Source: Pseudomonas putida S13.1.2
Lineage (GTDB): Bacteria > Pseudomonadota > Gammaproteobacteria > Pseudomonadales > Pseudomonadaceae
Assembly: GCF_000498395.2 (NCBI RefSeq)
Contig: NZ_CP010979.1
Span: 1,364,001-1,428,000 of the forward strand
Direction of reading: 5' to 3'
DNA: 64,000 nucleotides
Part shown: positions 32,262 to 41,543 of the stretch, piece by piece
How the letters are laid out: each line of letters opens with the position of its first letter
Numbering within the stretch: position 1 is the first letter of the stretch
Notes under the pieces: model-generated
What the model was told of the DNA's origin: nothing
Seen by the model: the letters and a program-made list of their open reading frames with translations, nothing else
Databases searched by the model: none
Made by a program: the position numbers and the translations under genes

Positions 32262-33119
32262 ATGAAGCACAAGATCCAGTCTCGCGGCCTGCGCAGCGAG
32301 ATGTCCCCGCGCGCGCTCGAAAAATGGAATCCCGCGATCCAGGCGGCAGTCGAGAACACCTCGGACACCATCACTGTTTACGGAGTGATCGGCGAAGACT
32401 GGTATGGCGAAGGCGTCACGCTGAAACGAATCGATGCTGCTCTGCGGGCCATCGGCGAGCGAGATGTCACTGTCTATATCAACTCGCCAGGCGGCGACAT
32501 GTTCGAAGGCATTGCCATCTACAACCGCCTGCAGGAGCACAGCCACCAGGTCACCACCAAGGTGCTCGGCATGGCGGCTAGCGCTGCTTCGATTGTCTTC
32601 CTGGCCGGCAAAAAACGTGAGGTGGCCAGCAGCGCCTTCCTCATGATCCACAACTGCTGGACCTGGCTCGCCGGCAATCGCAATTACCTGCGCGATATCG
32701 CTGACGACATGGAGGAGTTCGACGCCGCGATGGCAGACCTCTATGCCGAGACCAGCGGCCAGTCGGCAGAAGACATGGCCGAGCTGATGGACGACGAAAC
32801 CTACATCCGTGGCAAGCGTGCAGTTGAGCTTGGTCTGGCCACTGGGATGTTGTCGCCCACTGAGGTAACCGAGCGCGAAACCGAAGACGCGGCCCAATCC
32901 AATGCACTCAAAGCCATGGATGTAGCCCTGGCCAAGGGCGGCATGCCTCGCTCCGAGCGTCGCGAACTGTTCGCCAGTTTCAAGTCCGGCATGCCTCGCG
33001 CTGCCGGCGGGGGTACGCATAACGCTGCCCCGCCCGATAAGCCCCGCGCTGTCGCGCCAGACCTTTCCGCCTCTCTGAGCGCGGCAACCAATCTCCTCAA
33101 TTCTCTGAAAGGAAAGTGA
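32262..33119 (+). CDS. Prohead maturation protease, ClpP-like
   Basis: A 285-residue serine protease with a ClpP/crotonase fold: INSPGGDMFEGIAIY, the nucleophile Ser in GMAASAASI, and the His in LMIHN. The C-terminal 70 residues are low-complexity and may assist scaffolding or be removed. It cleaves the capsid delta domain during maturation. A ClpP-like protease replaces the HK97 gp4-type enzyme here. Confidence 0.92.
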   Translation: MKHKIQSRGLRSEMSPRALEKWNPAIQAAVENTSDTITVYGVIGEDWYGEGVTLKRIDAALRAIGERDVTVYINSPGGDMFEGIAIYNRLQEHSHQVTTKVLGMAASAASIVFLAGKKREVASSAFLMIHNCWTWLAGNRNYLRDIADDMEEFDAAMADLYAETSGQSAEDMAELMDDETYIRGKRAVELGLATGMLSPTEVTERETEDAAQSNALKAMDVALAKGGMPRSERRELFASFKSGMPRAAGGGTHNAAPPDKPRAVAPDLSASLSAATNLLNSLKGK

Positions 33120-33121
33120 CC

Positions 33122-34303
33122 ATGGACTTTGAAGCCCAAGTCAAGGAACTCAACGCCAGCCTCAAGGGCATTGGCGATCAGATCAAAAGCCAAGCCGAGG
33201 CGACCGAGAAGCAGATCAAGGCCTCCGGTGAAATGAATACCGAAACGCGCGCCAAGGTCGATGAGTTGCTGACCAAGCAGGGCGAGCTTCAGGCGCGACT
33301 GGGCGAGGCCGAGCAGAAGCTCGTGAACGCAAGCCGGGATCGCAACCATCAGGAGGAGCCGCAGAAATCGGTAGGCGCCCTCGTGATCGAAAGCGAAGAA
33401 ATGAAGGACATGACCTCGTCCTTCCGCGGCTCTCGTCGTGTCTCCGTGCCGCGTGCGGCCATCACCACCGCAACCGGCGGTGACCTAGTGCAGACTCAGC
33501 GCCTGCCGGGGATCATTGCCCCGGCTCAACGCCGGCTGACCGTTCGCGACCTGGTCGCGCCGGGTACCACCGAATCGAACTCCATCGAGTACGTCCGTGA
33601 GACTGGCTTCACCAACAACGCCCGTACCGTGGCGGAGACCACTGCCAAGCCTTACTCCGATCTGACCTTCGGCCTGACCACTGCGAACGTGCGGACCATC
33701 GCCCATTTGTTCAAAGCCAGCCGGCAGATGCTGGACGATGCCAAGGCCCTGCAGAGCTACATCGACGGTCGTGCACGGTACGGCCTCAACATGGCTGAAG
33801 AGGCTCAGTTGCTTTACGGCAACGGCACCGGTGTGAACCTGCAGGGCCTCATGACCGTTGCTCAACTGTACGCCGCCCCGGCTGGCGTTGCTGTAGTGGG
33901 CGAGCAGCGCATTGACCGCCTGCGCCTGGCACTGCTGCAGGCCGAACTGGCCGAGTTTCCATCGGACGGCATCGTGCTCAACCCGATCGACTGGGCGGCC
34001 ATTGAACTGACCAAGGACGGGGAAGGCCGCTACATCATCGGTCAACCGCAGGAAGGCACCAACGCGAAGCTGTGGAATCGTCCGGTGGTTTCCACCCAGG
34101 CCATGACCCAGAACGACTTCCTGGTTGGTGCCTTCAAGCTCGGCGCTCAGATCTTCGACCGCATGGAAATCGAAGTGTTGATCTCGACCGAGAACAGTGA
34201 TGACTTCGAGAAAAACATGGCAACGATTCGTGCTGAAGAGCGCCTGGCCTTTGCCATCTATCGCGACGAAGCATTTGTTACTGGCCCGCTAGTCACGCCT
34301 TAA
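33122..34303 (+). CDS. Major capsid protein, HK97 fold
   Basis: A 393-residue capsid protein from ATG 33122. The N-terminal 100 residues (coiled-coil, Gln/Lys/Glu-rich) form the delta scaffold domain. The mature part closely parallels HK97 gp5: FTNNARTVAETTAKPYSDLT (E-loop), ANVRTIAHLFKASRQMLDDA and NMATIRAEERLA. The HK97 cross-linking residues Lys169, Asn356 and catalytic Glu363 correspond to Lys176, Asn365 and Glu372 here, so covalent chainmail is plausible. Confidence 0.95.
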   Translation: MDFEAQVKELNASLKGIGDQIKSQAEATEKQIKASGEMNTETRAKVDELLTKQGELQARLGEAEQKLVNASRDRNHQEEPQKSVGALVIESEEMKDMTSSFRGSRRVSVPRAAITTATGGDLVQTQRLPGIIAPAQRRLTVRDLVAPGTTESNSIEYVRETGFTNNARTVAETTAKPYSDLTFGLTTANVRTIAHLFKASRQMLDDAKALQSYIDGRARYGLNMAEEAQLLYGNGTGVNLQGLMTVAQLYAAPAGVAVVGEQRIDRLRLALLQAELAEFPSDGIVLNPIDWAAIELTKDGEGRYIIGQPQEGTNAKLWNRPVVSTQAMTQNDFLVGAFKLGAQIFDRMEIEVLISTENSDDFEKNMATIRAEERLAFAIYRDEAFVTGPLVTP

Positions 34304-34351
34304 CCATCCCGCAGATCGGCGCCAGAAATGGCGCCGCAATGGAGTAATCCA

Positions 34352-34888
34352 ATGGCACGTAAACAGGAAACACCAGCCTCCACCGCTGATGCGAAGGATT
34401 CGGTATCGACCGTTGATTCCAGCAGCGGGCCGTCTGAAGCTGTCGGGTTGCCTCTTTCGCCTGGCCGAGCGATCGTTCCAGACGCTAGCGACTCCGCTGA
34501 TTCGGGCGTCCCTGCAACTGCTCCAGGCTCGGCGGAGGACTCGGGTCTGTTGACGGCAGAAGGGCAGGCAGCCGCTGGCACTGGGTCGGATGGCGTCACA
34601 GGCGAGCAGGGTGCCGCTATCTCCACGATGGACGCTGCCGATGCCGCATCCGAAGCCGTCGCTCAAACTGCCTCAGTCTTGGCAGATGGCGGCGCCGGCG
34701 CTGATGAGTTGGCACTAGATGATCGGGCCAACCCCAACCCTGCGACTCTTCAGATCTATCCGCTGCGTTCGTACATGGACGAGGGTGAGCTTCGTCGCCG
34801 CGGCGGTCCGGCATATACGGTGCCGCGCCGGCATGCGGAGGAACTGCTGCAGCGGAATCTGGCATCACTCGAACCCCTGAAGGAGTAG
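34352..34888 (+). CDS. Low-complexity head-region protein (178 aa)
   Basis: Starts MARKQETPASTADAKDSVST at 34352 after TGGAG. The first 130 residues are disordered, rich in Ala, Ser, Asp and Gly. The last 50 (IYPLRSYMDEGELRRRGGPA ... RRHAEELLQRNLASLEPL) look folded. A hairpin (GGCGCC / GGCGCC) precedes its ribosome site. It might be a head decoration or completion protein; that is uncertain. Confidence 0.65.
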   Translation: MARKQETPASTADAKDSVSTVDSSSGPSEAVGLPLSPGRAIVPDASDSADSGVPATAPGSAEDSGLLTAEGQAAAGTGSDGVTGEQGAAISTMDAADAASEAVAQTASVLADGGAGADELALDDRANPNPATLQIYPLRSYMDEGELRRRGGPAYTVPRRHAEELLQRNLASLEPLKE

Positions 34889-34891
34889 ATG

Positions 34892-35233
34892 ATGCCGGTT
34901 ATCAGTATGTCCACTGCCCGGCATCACCTTCGAGATCCCGATGATGATGACGAGTACCTGGAGCTGCTGGTCGAGGCGGCGGAAGGGCAGGCGATGGACT
35001 ATCTGAACCGCCGTTTTTACGCCAACCAGCAGGCGCTGGATGAGGCTGTCGCCGCCGGGGATGCCGGTGACTCACCCATGGTCAGCAATAAGCAGATCCA
35101 GGCGGCTTGCTTGCTGATCCTCGGCCATCTTTACGCCAACCGCGAGGACATTGTGATCGGGACCATCGCCACCGAACTGCCGCAAGGTTCGAAGGCGCTC
35201 CTGACGCCGCATCGTATCGGGTGGGGCATATGA
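34892..35233 (+). CDS. Head-tail connector protein (gp6-like)
   Basis: About 113 residues. TARHHLRDPDDDDEYLELLV then EGQAMDYLNRRF matches the phage connector (gp6/QLRG) family. The ATG at 34889 is directly adjacent and equally possible; 34892 gives better spacing to AAGGAG. It binds beneath the portal. Its stop overlaps the head-closure gene (ATGA). Confidence 0.87.
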   Translation: MPVISMSTARHHLRDPDDDDEYLELLVEAAEGQAMDYLNRRFYANQQALDEAVAAGDAGDSPMVSNKQIQAACLLILGHLYANREDIVIGTIATELPQGSKALLTPHRIGWGI

Positions 35234-35556
35234 GGGCCGGGCCGCTGCGTCATCGGCTGCAGGTGGCTCATCGACACGAGGAGAGGAATAAATCCGGGGG
35301 CGCCACAGTGACGTGGCTGCCAGCTGCTCGCCCTGAAATGTGGGGTGAGGTTCGGACGCCTAGTGGTCGTGTGACCGCAGTGGCAGAAAAACTCACTGCT
35401 GTAGTAACAGCCGAAATCATCGGCAGGCCGCGGGCCGACATTGTGGCCGGCTCGCGACTTACTCGCCGTGGAGTTACTTACCAGGTCGAGGCTGTCCTTC
35501 CTGACAACGAAAATTCACTGATGAGGCTTCTGTGCTCATCGGTACCTAACCCATGA
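35230..35556 (+). CDS. Head closure protein
   Basis: A 108-residue beta-rich protein of the SPP1 gp16 / phage head-tail adaptor family: MRAGPLRHRLQVAHRHEERN then WGEVRTPSGRVTAVAEK and RRGVTYQVEAVLPD. It seals the connector after packaging. Coupled to the connector gene. Confidence 0.85.
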   Translation: MRAGPLRHRLQVAHRHEERNKSGGATVTWLPAARPEMWGEVRTPSGRVTAVAEKLTAVVTAEIIGRPRADIVAGSRLTRRGVTYQVEAVLPDNENSLMRLLCSSVPNP

Positions 35557-35564
35557 GGTGAACC

Positions 35565-35735
35565 ATGAAAATCCGAGCACTGGGTCCGCTGACGGGCGCT
35601 TCTGGCGAGCGTGAGAAAGGCGAAGAGTTCGAGGTGACCAAAGAGCAGGGCGAAGGCTTGATTGCCCGAGGCTACGCTGAAGCGGTCACCGACAAGGCCG
35701 CGAAGCCCGCAAAGGCTGATCCAGCCAAGGAGTAG
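35565..35735 (+). CDS. Small phage protein (56 aa)
   Basis: The frame MKIRALGPLTGASGEREKGE ... AKPAKADPAKE begins 9 bases after the head-closure stop. A charged N-terminal beta segment is followed by a Lys/Ala/Pro tail. Small proteins of this kind are common between head-closure and gp10-like genes. Function unknown. Confidence 0.65.
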   Translation: MKIRALGPLTGASGEREKGEEFEVTKEQGEGLIARGYAEAVTDKAAKPAKADPAKE

Positions 35736-35738
35736 GGT

Positions 35739-36314
35739 ATGGCGCGCCGGTCGAGCCTCCGCGGCGACATCCGGCTGCGCCGGACGCTGCGCAATATCCA
35801 CAAGACGATGGACAACGAGTTGCAGCCTGCCATGGCCAAAGCAGCCGCGCGGGTACTCGAAACCCAGCGACAGCTGATCCCCAAGGATACCGGCGCTGCT
35901 GCGGCCGCCCTGCGTGTCTACGTCACCCCCAGCGGGCTGGATGCTCAGGTGGGCATACGGGGCAAGCGAGACAATCGCCGATTCTTTTACCTGCGGTTCC
36001 TTGAGTACGGGACCAAGGGCTATTCCGGCAGCATGTACCAGCGAGCTGACCGGAACGCGATCGGCGGCATGCACACCAACAACCGCGACAAGTCGCAACT
36101 GAAAGGGCGGCGCAACTCTATACGCCAGCGCGACACGAAGAACAAGTCCGATGGGCAGCACTTCTTCGGCAAGTACCCGGACATACCAGCGAGGCCGGCA
36201 CATCCGTGGTTGCGCCCGTCTCTGGACGTCAACCGCGAGTTTGTCATGGCCGATCTTGAAGAGGCAGTCCGCCGCACGCTGCGCAAGGCAAGTCAGGGGG
36301 TAGGCAATGGCTGA
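35739..36314 (+). CDS. Neck protein, HK97 gp10-like
   Basis: A 191-residue protein with the HK97-gp10 pattern: an N-terminal helix, LIPKDTGAAAAALRVYVTPS, FLEYGTKGYSG and PARPAHPWLRPSLD. It helps join tail to head. It overlaps the next gene by 8 bases. Confidence 0.87.
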   Translation: MARRSSLRGDIRLRRTLRNIHKTMDNELQPAMAKAAARVLETQRQLIPKDTGAAAAALRVYVTPSGLDAQVGIRGKRDNRRFFYLRFLEYGTKGYSGSMYQRADRNAIGGMHTNNRDKSQLKGRRNSIRQRDTKNKSDGQHFFGKYPDIPARPAHPWLRPSLDVNREFVMADLEEAVRRTLRKASQGVGNG

Positions 36315-36693
36315 TCCATCACTGGCGCTGCAGGAGGCCATCTTCGCCAGGCTTCAGGCCGAGGTCAGCTGCCCGATATACGATGGCGCGCCGTTGAACG
36401 CTGACATGCCGTACGTCTCGATCGACCGGGAAGTCTCGGTCAACAGAAGACCGATCTCGGGCCGAAAGCGCGAAACGCGCCTGCTTTACCTGTCGGTCTG
36501 GTCCGATGCCGTAGGCCAGGCCGAGGTGAAGCGCATCAACGGCGAAGTCATCGCGGCCCTGGACGAGCGCCGGCTTCCGCTGGAGGTGGGCCGAGCGGTT
36601 TCCGTCCGGGTCGAACAGTCCGACGCGCAGCGCGACGCCGACGGCATCACCTATCAAGGGTCGATCACCGTCCGCGTCATCACCACCCACTGA
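36307..36693 (+). CDS. Tail completion protein (DUF3168)
   Basis: A 128-residue protein with DUF3168 features: ALQEAIFARLQAEVSCPIYD, then YVSIDRE and RLLYLSVWSDAVGQAEVKRI. It caps the head-proximal end of the tail. Overlaps the neck gene by 8 bases. Confidence 0.86.
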   Translation: MADPSLALQEAIFARLQAEVSCPIYDGAPLNADMPYVSIDREVSVNRRPISGRKRETRLLYLSVWSDAVGQAEVKRINGEVIAALDERRLPLEVGRAVSVRVEQSDAQRDADGITYQGSITVRVITTH

Positions 36694-36747
36694 TTCACCT
36701 ACCGGCCGCCCAGCGGCTTTATCCAATGTGCCTTTGGAGGACCCCCC

Positions 36748-37248
36748 ATGGCCGAAGACAACCTCAACACAGCTGCCGGCTGCCGCCTCTCCATTGGTGG
36801 CAAGACCGGCGCGAGCACCCTCACGGAATACGAAGCTGACACCTATGTGGACGTTGGCGAAATCGAAGATCTGGGCGAATTCGGCGACACGTTCAACCCG
36901 GTGAACTTCACTTCCCTGGCCAATGGCCGGGTGCGCAAGTACAAGGGCACCGCTGATGCGGGCAACATGACCATGACCGTTGGCCTGGACAATGGCGATG
37001 CCGGCCAGAAGGCCGTGGGTGTCGCTCACAAAGACCGCACCAAGGGCAATTACAACATCAAGGTCACGCTCAACGATGGCGACCCAGGCGCAACCCCTGC
37101 GATCCTGCCGACCACGTTCTACTACGGCGTCAAGGTGATGAACAACACCGTGGCCCCGGGCGCCGCCGACAACGTCGTCCGCCGCAACGTGACCCTGGCT
37201 ATCAACACCGACATCATCGAAATCCCAGCCGGTCCGGCTGTCCCGTGA
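36748..37248 (+). CDS. Major tail tube protein
   Basis: A 166-residue beta-rich tail tube protein: YVDVGEIEDLGEFGDTFNPV, FTSLANGRVRKYKGTADAGN and a C-terminal beta hairpin. TGGAGG precedes ATG 36748. Polymerises into the non-contractile tail. First of the tail genes; a hairpin follows its stop (GATGGGGC / GCCCCATC). Confidence 0.88.
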   Translation: MAEDNLNTAAGCRLSIGGKTGASTLTEYEADTYVDVGEIEDLGEFGDTFNPVNFTSLANGRVRKYKGTADAGNMTMTVGLDNGDAGQKAVGVAHKDRTKGNYNIKVTLNDGDPGATPAILPTTFYYGVKVMNNTVAPGAADNVVRRNVTLAINTDIIEIPAGPAVP

Positions 37249-37289
37249 TCGATGGGGCGCAAGCCCCATCCTCTCCTGCGAGAAACCCA

Positions 37290-37634
37290 ATGAGCGAAGC
37301 CTTGCACGGCACCGTCACGCTGGTGATTGGCGGTCGCAGCTACACCCTCAAGCCGACGCTGGATGCAGCGCTGCGCATCGAGGCCCGTTTCGGCGGGCTG
37401 CGCGGCGCGCTGGAGTCCATGCGCCTCATGAGTATCGCCGCCTGTGCCGACGTTGTTGTCGCTGGCGCCGACCTGAAGCCGGATCAGCACCCAGTCATCG
37501 CCGGTGAAGTGTTTCACACCGGTGTGGCCCAGGTGTCCGGCAAGCTGACTGAGTTCATCACCGTCCTGCTTAACCCGGTGCCACCGAGCGTGGCCGCCCG
37601 GGGAAAGGACGAGGCGGTCAGCACAGCGCAGTGA
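37290..37634 (+). CDS. Tail assembly chaperone, G-like
   Basis: A 114-residue protein with TVTLVIGGRSYTLKPTLDAA then LRIEARFGGLRGALE, resembling the GTA/TAC_11 chaperone family. It precedes a second small chaperone frame and the tape measure gene, the position of lambda G. No classic slippery site was seen at the junction with the next frame; instead they overlap as GTGA. Confidence 0.82.
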   Translation: MSEALHGTVTLVIGGRSYTLKPTLDAALRIEARFGGLRGALESMRLMSIAACADVVVAGADLKPDQHPVIAGEVFHTGVAQVSGKLTEFITVLLNPVPPSVAARGKDEAVSTAQ

Positions 37635-37870
37635 AGAACGGCAGCTACGTCGACTACTTGTTCGGCGTGGCCACCGGCTGGCTTGGCTGGCCGCCTGACA
37701 CCGCGTGGCACACCCCCATTCCGCAAATCATGCTCGCTCTGGATGCTCGGCTTGATTGGACCGGACGAGGGCAGGGCCAAGGCCAGGGGCAAGCCCCGGC
37801 GTCCCCGCAGAAGCGTGAAAGCGTTGCGGACAAGTTGAAGAGCTTCCTGCGAGGGCGGCCCAAACAGTAG
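37631..37870 (+). CDS. Second tail assembly chaperone frame
   Basis: A 79-residue protein from GTG 37631: YVDYLFGVATGWLGWPPDTA then a Gly/Gln-rich stretch and a basic tail. It occupies the position of lambda T, but is started by its own GTG overlapping the G-like stop. Together with the G-like protein it should chaperone the tape measure protein. Confidence 0.75.
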   Translation: MKNGSYVDYLFGVATGWLGWPPDTAWHTPIPQIMLALDARLDWTGRGQGQGQGQAPASPQKRESVADKLKSFLRGRPKQ

Positions 37871-37914
37871 ACAGCGTGCCGCCTCCGTGCGGTTTTTTGT
37901 GCTTGGAGATTTGC

Positions 37915-40900
37915 ATGGCCGACCAACAAGTCCAGGGGATGCTGGTCCAGATCGAGGCCACCACGGCACAGCTGCGCCGCGAGCTGGCCAGCGCGGACCA
38001 GGTGGTGGCACGCACCGCCCAGTCGATCGACCGCAACCTTGAGCAGGTTGACTCTGCGTTCGACACCGCTGGTGTTGCTGCTCAGAGGGCTGGGGGGCTG
38101 ATGCGTGGCGCCTTTGCCGCCGTCGCAGGTGCCGGCCTGATTGGCAGCATCATTCAGCAGGTTGACGCCTACGGTCAGATGTCCGACCGCATGAAGGCCG
38201 CAGCCGGCAGCGCTGGTGAGTACCAGGCGGTGCAGGAGCACCTGCTGCAAACTGCTCAGGAAACCTACCGGCCACTGGCTGAGGCCCAAGAGCTGTACAT
38301 CCGCACCGCAGATGTGATGCGCAGTCTGGGATTCAACACCCAGCAGACGCTGGATATCACCGACAGCTTCAGCTTCCTGCTCGTGACCAACGCTGCCGCT
38401 GCCGACAAGGCCGGCTCCGCACTGGATGCCTACTCCAAGGCATTGCAGACCGGAAAAGTTGAAGCGGATGGCTGGGTGTCCATTCAGGACGCCATGCCCA
38501 CCATCGTCACTGCCATCGCCACTGCCACAGGCAAGAGCGCGGAGGAGATCAGAAAGCTCGGCGTCCAGGGCAAGCTGTCGCTCGATGATATCAATACCGG
38601 CCTGCTGCGCACCGTGGAGGCCAACCGCAAGGCTGCGGCCGACATGTCCACCAGCGTTCAGGACGCGATGGTGAACATCAGCAACGCCATTCAGACATTC
38701 CTGGGTGAGATGGAGGAGCAAACCGGCATAGTCGCAGGCTTGGCAAACGTGCTAATTGCGCTGGCGGACAACGTGGATCTGGTGGCCGTGGCCATGGGCG
38801 GCGTCGGTGCTGCGGCCCTGACCAACTATGTGGCCAAGTCTGGGATGGCAATCCAGGCGGCACGGGCTGACCGTGCGGCGCGTATTGCCCAGGCCGAGGC
38901 AGTTTTGCAGGCGGCCATCGCCGATCAGCGCAAGGCCCAAACCGCAACCATCCTGGCCGCTCGCGAGGCTGCGGCAGCGCAAGGCACTGCGATTCAGACG
39001 CAGATGTCGATCCAACTGGCTCAGGCGCGGCAGAGAGAAGCCGCTGCTACTGCAGCGGTAGCAACTGCCCAGAGTGGCCTTCGATCTGTCAGCGCCGGCT
39101 TGCTTGGTGTACTGGGCGGACCGATGGGCCTGGCCCTGCTAGCAGGTACCGCAGCGGCCAGCTTCCTGTTGTTGCGCGATAACGCAGATCGGGCGGGCAT
39201 CAGCCTCGAAGAGATGCATAAGCCGGTCTCGCAGTTGCGGGAAGAGTTCGCGAAGCTCAACAAGGACCAGCGCGAAGCGTCGTTGGTCAAGTGGCAGCAG
39301 GAACAGATAACTTCTGCAGACAAGGTCAAGGATGCATACGGCGACCTGGCCCAGTCCATCCGATCTGCTGTAGTCACTGCGCCGGCGCGTGACTCCGGTG
39401 GCCAATACAACCGCCAGCTTGCCGAATACCAAGGCCTGATTGACCGTTTAAACGAAGCACGCTCCGCCGGTCAGGGGTTGTCGCCAATCCTGCAGGAGGT
39501 CGGCGCTCGACTACAGCTTCCGGCCGGAACCCTGCAGCAGTGGATCACCCAGGCTGGCGCTGTCAGCGATGCCGATCAGCGTTCAGGCCTGATTGCCGAA
39601 ACCCTGCGGGTGCTCACCGGGGTCACCGAAGAAAACACCTCGGCCACCCAGGCGAACAATGCCGCGAAGGTCGGCATGAGCTCGGCAGGGCAGACCTACC
39701 TGGAAACGCTCCAGAAGCAGCTGGCAGGCCTGCAGGATAATGGCGACGCGACGAGAATCGCCAACCGCTACATCGAGGAAAACGCCGACCTCACCGAAAC
39801 AGATCGCCAGGCGATCCTCTCGGCTGCCAGCGCGATCGAGTCGCAGAAGAAGGCCAACAAGGATGCCACCGAGGGCAGCAAGGACCGCGCGAAGGCGCTA
39901 AAGGATGAGATCAAGGCCCTCGACGCGATCATCGACCGTGCGTTGCCCGAGAAAAAGCGGCTGGAGGATCTGGCGGAGGGCGTGCAGGGGCTTCGTAAGG
40001 CGCAAGCCGCAGGCAAGATCACCGCCGCCGAGATGGAGCTCGGCATCAAGAACCTCAACACGGCCTATGCCGATCCCGTCCTGCAGAAGCGAGCCGAGGA
40101 AGAGCGGAAGCTTGCCGAGGTGCGGCGTAACAGTGCCGAGGCCTATCGCAAGGCGATGGAAGTGGTCCTGCAGACCCGTCAGGACGCAATCAATGCGGAT
40201 GTGGCCGGCGTAAGTATGGGCGATGACCAGCGTGAAGAGGCCGACCGGTTAAACACCGTCCGGCAGAAATATGCGGAGGCGCGTCGACAACTGGAGGAGC
40301 AGCAAGAGGACGTGTCGCGCCGGCTCAGCCAGGACGCCTACCAGCAGCGGCTGGCAGACCTCGCCGACTACCAGGCGCGTGAGTTGCAGATGGAGGTCGA
40401 CGGCTTCGAAGCCAGATTGCAGGCGCAGCGCGACTACCGAAACGGCGCTAAGCGGGCTTGGGCCAACATCCAGGCTGACGCAGCGAACGTGGCTGGCGCA
40501 ACTGACGACATGCTCACCACCGGTTTCAATACGGCACGTGACGCTGTGGCCGACTTTGCCATGACGGGGAAGGCCAACTTCAAGAGCTTCACCGTTAGCG
40601 TGCTCTCGGATATGGCCAGGATCGCCAGTCAACAAGCAGCAAGCTCATTACTGAGTGGGCTTGTGGGGCTGGGGGTATCGGCAGTCGGCAGCTACTTCGG
40701 CGGCGGGTCAGGCAACGGCATGACTCCGGGCTCTGCCGGAGCGATCTCCTCTAACCTGGGCGCATCCCAGGCTGGCTATGGAAGCACGTATTTTCCGCAG
40801 GCCTTGGGTGGCGCCTGGTCGAACGGTGTGCAGATGTTCGCCAAAGGCGCCGGGTTCGCCACCAACAATATTTTGAACACGCCGACCATGTTCGGCATGG

Positions 40901-41205
40901 GCAATGGCGGGCTGGGAGTCGCTGGTGAGGATGGGCCTGAGGCGATCATGCCTTTGGCACGCGGGCCTGACGGATCGCTGGGCGTACAGATGGTCGGCGG
41001 CTCCGCGAGCGGAGGCACATTGGTGCAGATTGATGCTCCTATGTATTTAACCGTTCCGGATAGGAGCGACGAGGGTATGGAGCTTGATAGCACTGCGCTT
41101 CAGCAGAATTTGCAGAAGCAGATGCAGGGTGTAGCTGAGCGAGCCATTACCGACTCTTGGCGCGCCGGTGGCGTGAGCTATCGAAACAGCAACGGGAGAC
41201 GCTGA
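37915..41205 (+). CDS. Tape measure protein
   Basis: A 1096-residue helical protein from ATG 37915 (GGAG upstream). Extended coiled coils alternate with hydrophobic segments (GVGAAALTNYVAKSGMAIQA; LGVLGGPMGLALLAGTAAAS). The N-terminal TMP domain (about residues 60-250) contains YIRTADVMRSLGFNTQQTLD. The C-terminal part has GKANFKSFTVSVLSDMARIA, typical of lambda-type tape measures. At about 0.15 nm per residue it predicts a tail near 160 nm. A hairpin with T-tract precedes the ribosome site. Confidence 0.94.
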   Translation: MADQQVQGMLVQIEATTAQLRRELASADQVVARTAQSIDRNLEQVDSAFDTAGVAAQRAGGLMRGAFAAVAGAGLIGSIIQQVDAYGQMSDRMKAAAGSAGEYQAVQEHLLQTAQETYRPLAEAQELYIRTADVMRSLGFNTQQTLDITDSFSFLLVTNAAAADKAGSALDAYSKALQTGKVEADGWVSIQDAMPTIVTAIATATGKSAEEIRKLGVQGKLSLDDINTGLLRTVEANRKAAADMSTSVQDAMVNISNAIQTFLGEMEEQTGIVAGLANVLIALADNVDLVAVAMGGVGAAALTNYVAKSGMAIQAARADRAARIAQAEAVLQAAIADQRKAQTATILAAREAAAAQGTAIQTQMSIQLAQARQREAAATAAVATAQSGLRSVSAGLLGVLGGPMGLALLAGTAAASFLLLRDNADRAGISLEEMHKPVSQLREEFAKLNKDQREASLVKWQQEQITSADKVKDAYGDLAQSIRSAVVTAPARDSGGQYNRQLAEYQGLIDRLNEARSAGQGLSPILQEVGARLQLPAGTLQQWITQAGAVSDADQRSGLIAETLRVLTGVTEENTSATQANNAAKVGMSSAGQTYLETLQKQLAGLQDNGDATRIANRYIEENADLTETDRQAILSAASAIESQKKANKDATEGSKDRAKALKDEIKALDAIIDRALPEKKRLEDLAEGVQGLRKAQAAGKITAAEMELGIKNLNTAYADPVLQKRAEEERKLAEVRRNSAEAYRKAMEVVLQTRQDAINADVAGVSMGDDQREEADRLNTVRQKYAEARRQLEEQQEDVSRRLSQDAYQQRLADLADYQARELQMEVDGFEARLQAQRDYRNGAKRAWANIQADAANVAGATDDMLTTGFNTARDAVADFAMTGKANFKSFTVSVLSDMARIASQQAASSLLSGLVGLGVSAVGSYFGGGSGNGMTPGSAGAISSNLGASQAGYGSTYFPQALGGAWSNGVQMFAKGAGFATNNILNTPTMFGMGNGGLGVAGEDGPEAIMPLARGPDGSLGVQMVGGSASGGTLVQIDAPMYLTVPDRSDEGMELDSTALQQNLQKQMQGVAERAITDSWRAGGVSYRNSNGRR

Positions 41206-41543
41206 TGGCGATCGAAACATTTACCTGGACTCCTGACGACGAGGCCGGCGGTGACAGCACCCTGCGGACTCGGACATCACAGTTCGGTGACAACTATGCC
41301 CAAGTGTCCACCGATGGCTTGAACGCCGAAACAGACAGCTGGTCGCTTTCGTTCGGCGGCTTGGCGGACGAGGTCGCGCCCATCCTGGTCTTCATTAGAC
41401 GGCACCGGGGCGCTACCGCGTTCTTGTGGACCAATCCCGAGGGTGTACTCGGCATGTACCGCTGCAAGGCCTTTCGGCAGCAGCGCAAGCCGGGTGGGGT
41501 GGTGGTGCTGACGGCAACCTTTGAGAGAGCGTTTCATCCATGA
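41205..41543 (+). CDS. Minor tail protein M-like
   Basis: A 112-residue protein: TFTWTPDDEAGGDSTLRTRT, SWSLSFGG and a C-terminal beta segment with TATFERAFHP. Matches the lambda M family acting in tail tip assembly. The start overlaps the tape-measure stop (TGATG). Confidence 0.88.
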   Translation: MAIETFTWTPDDEAGGDSTLRTRTSQFGDNYAQVSTDGLNAETDSWSLSFGGLADEVAPILVFIRRHRGATAFLWTNPEGVLGMYRCKAFRQQRKPGGVVVLTATFERAFHP

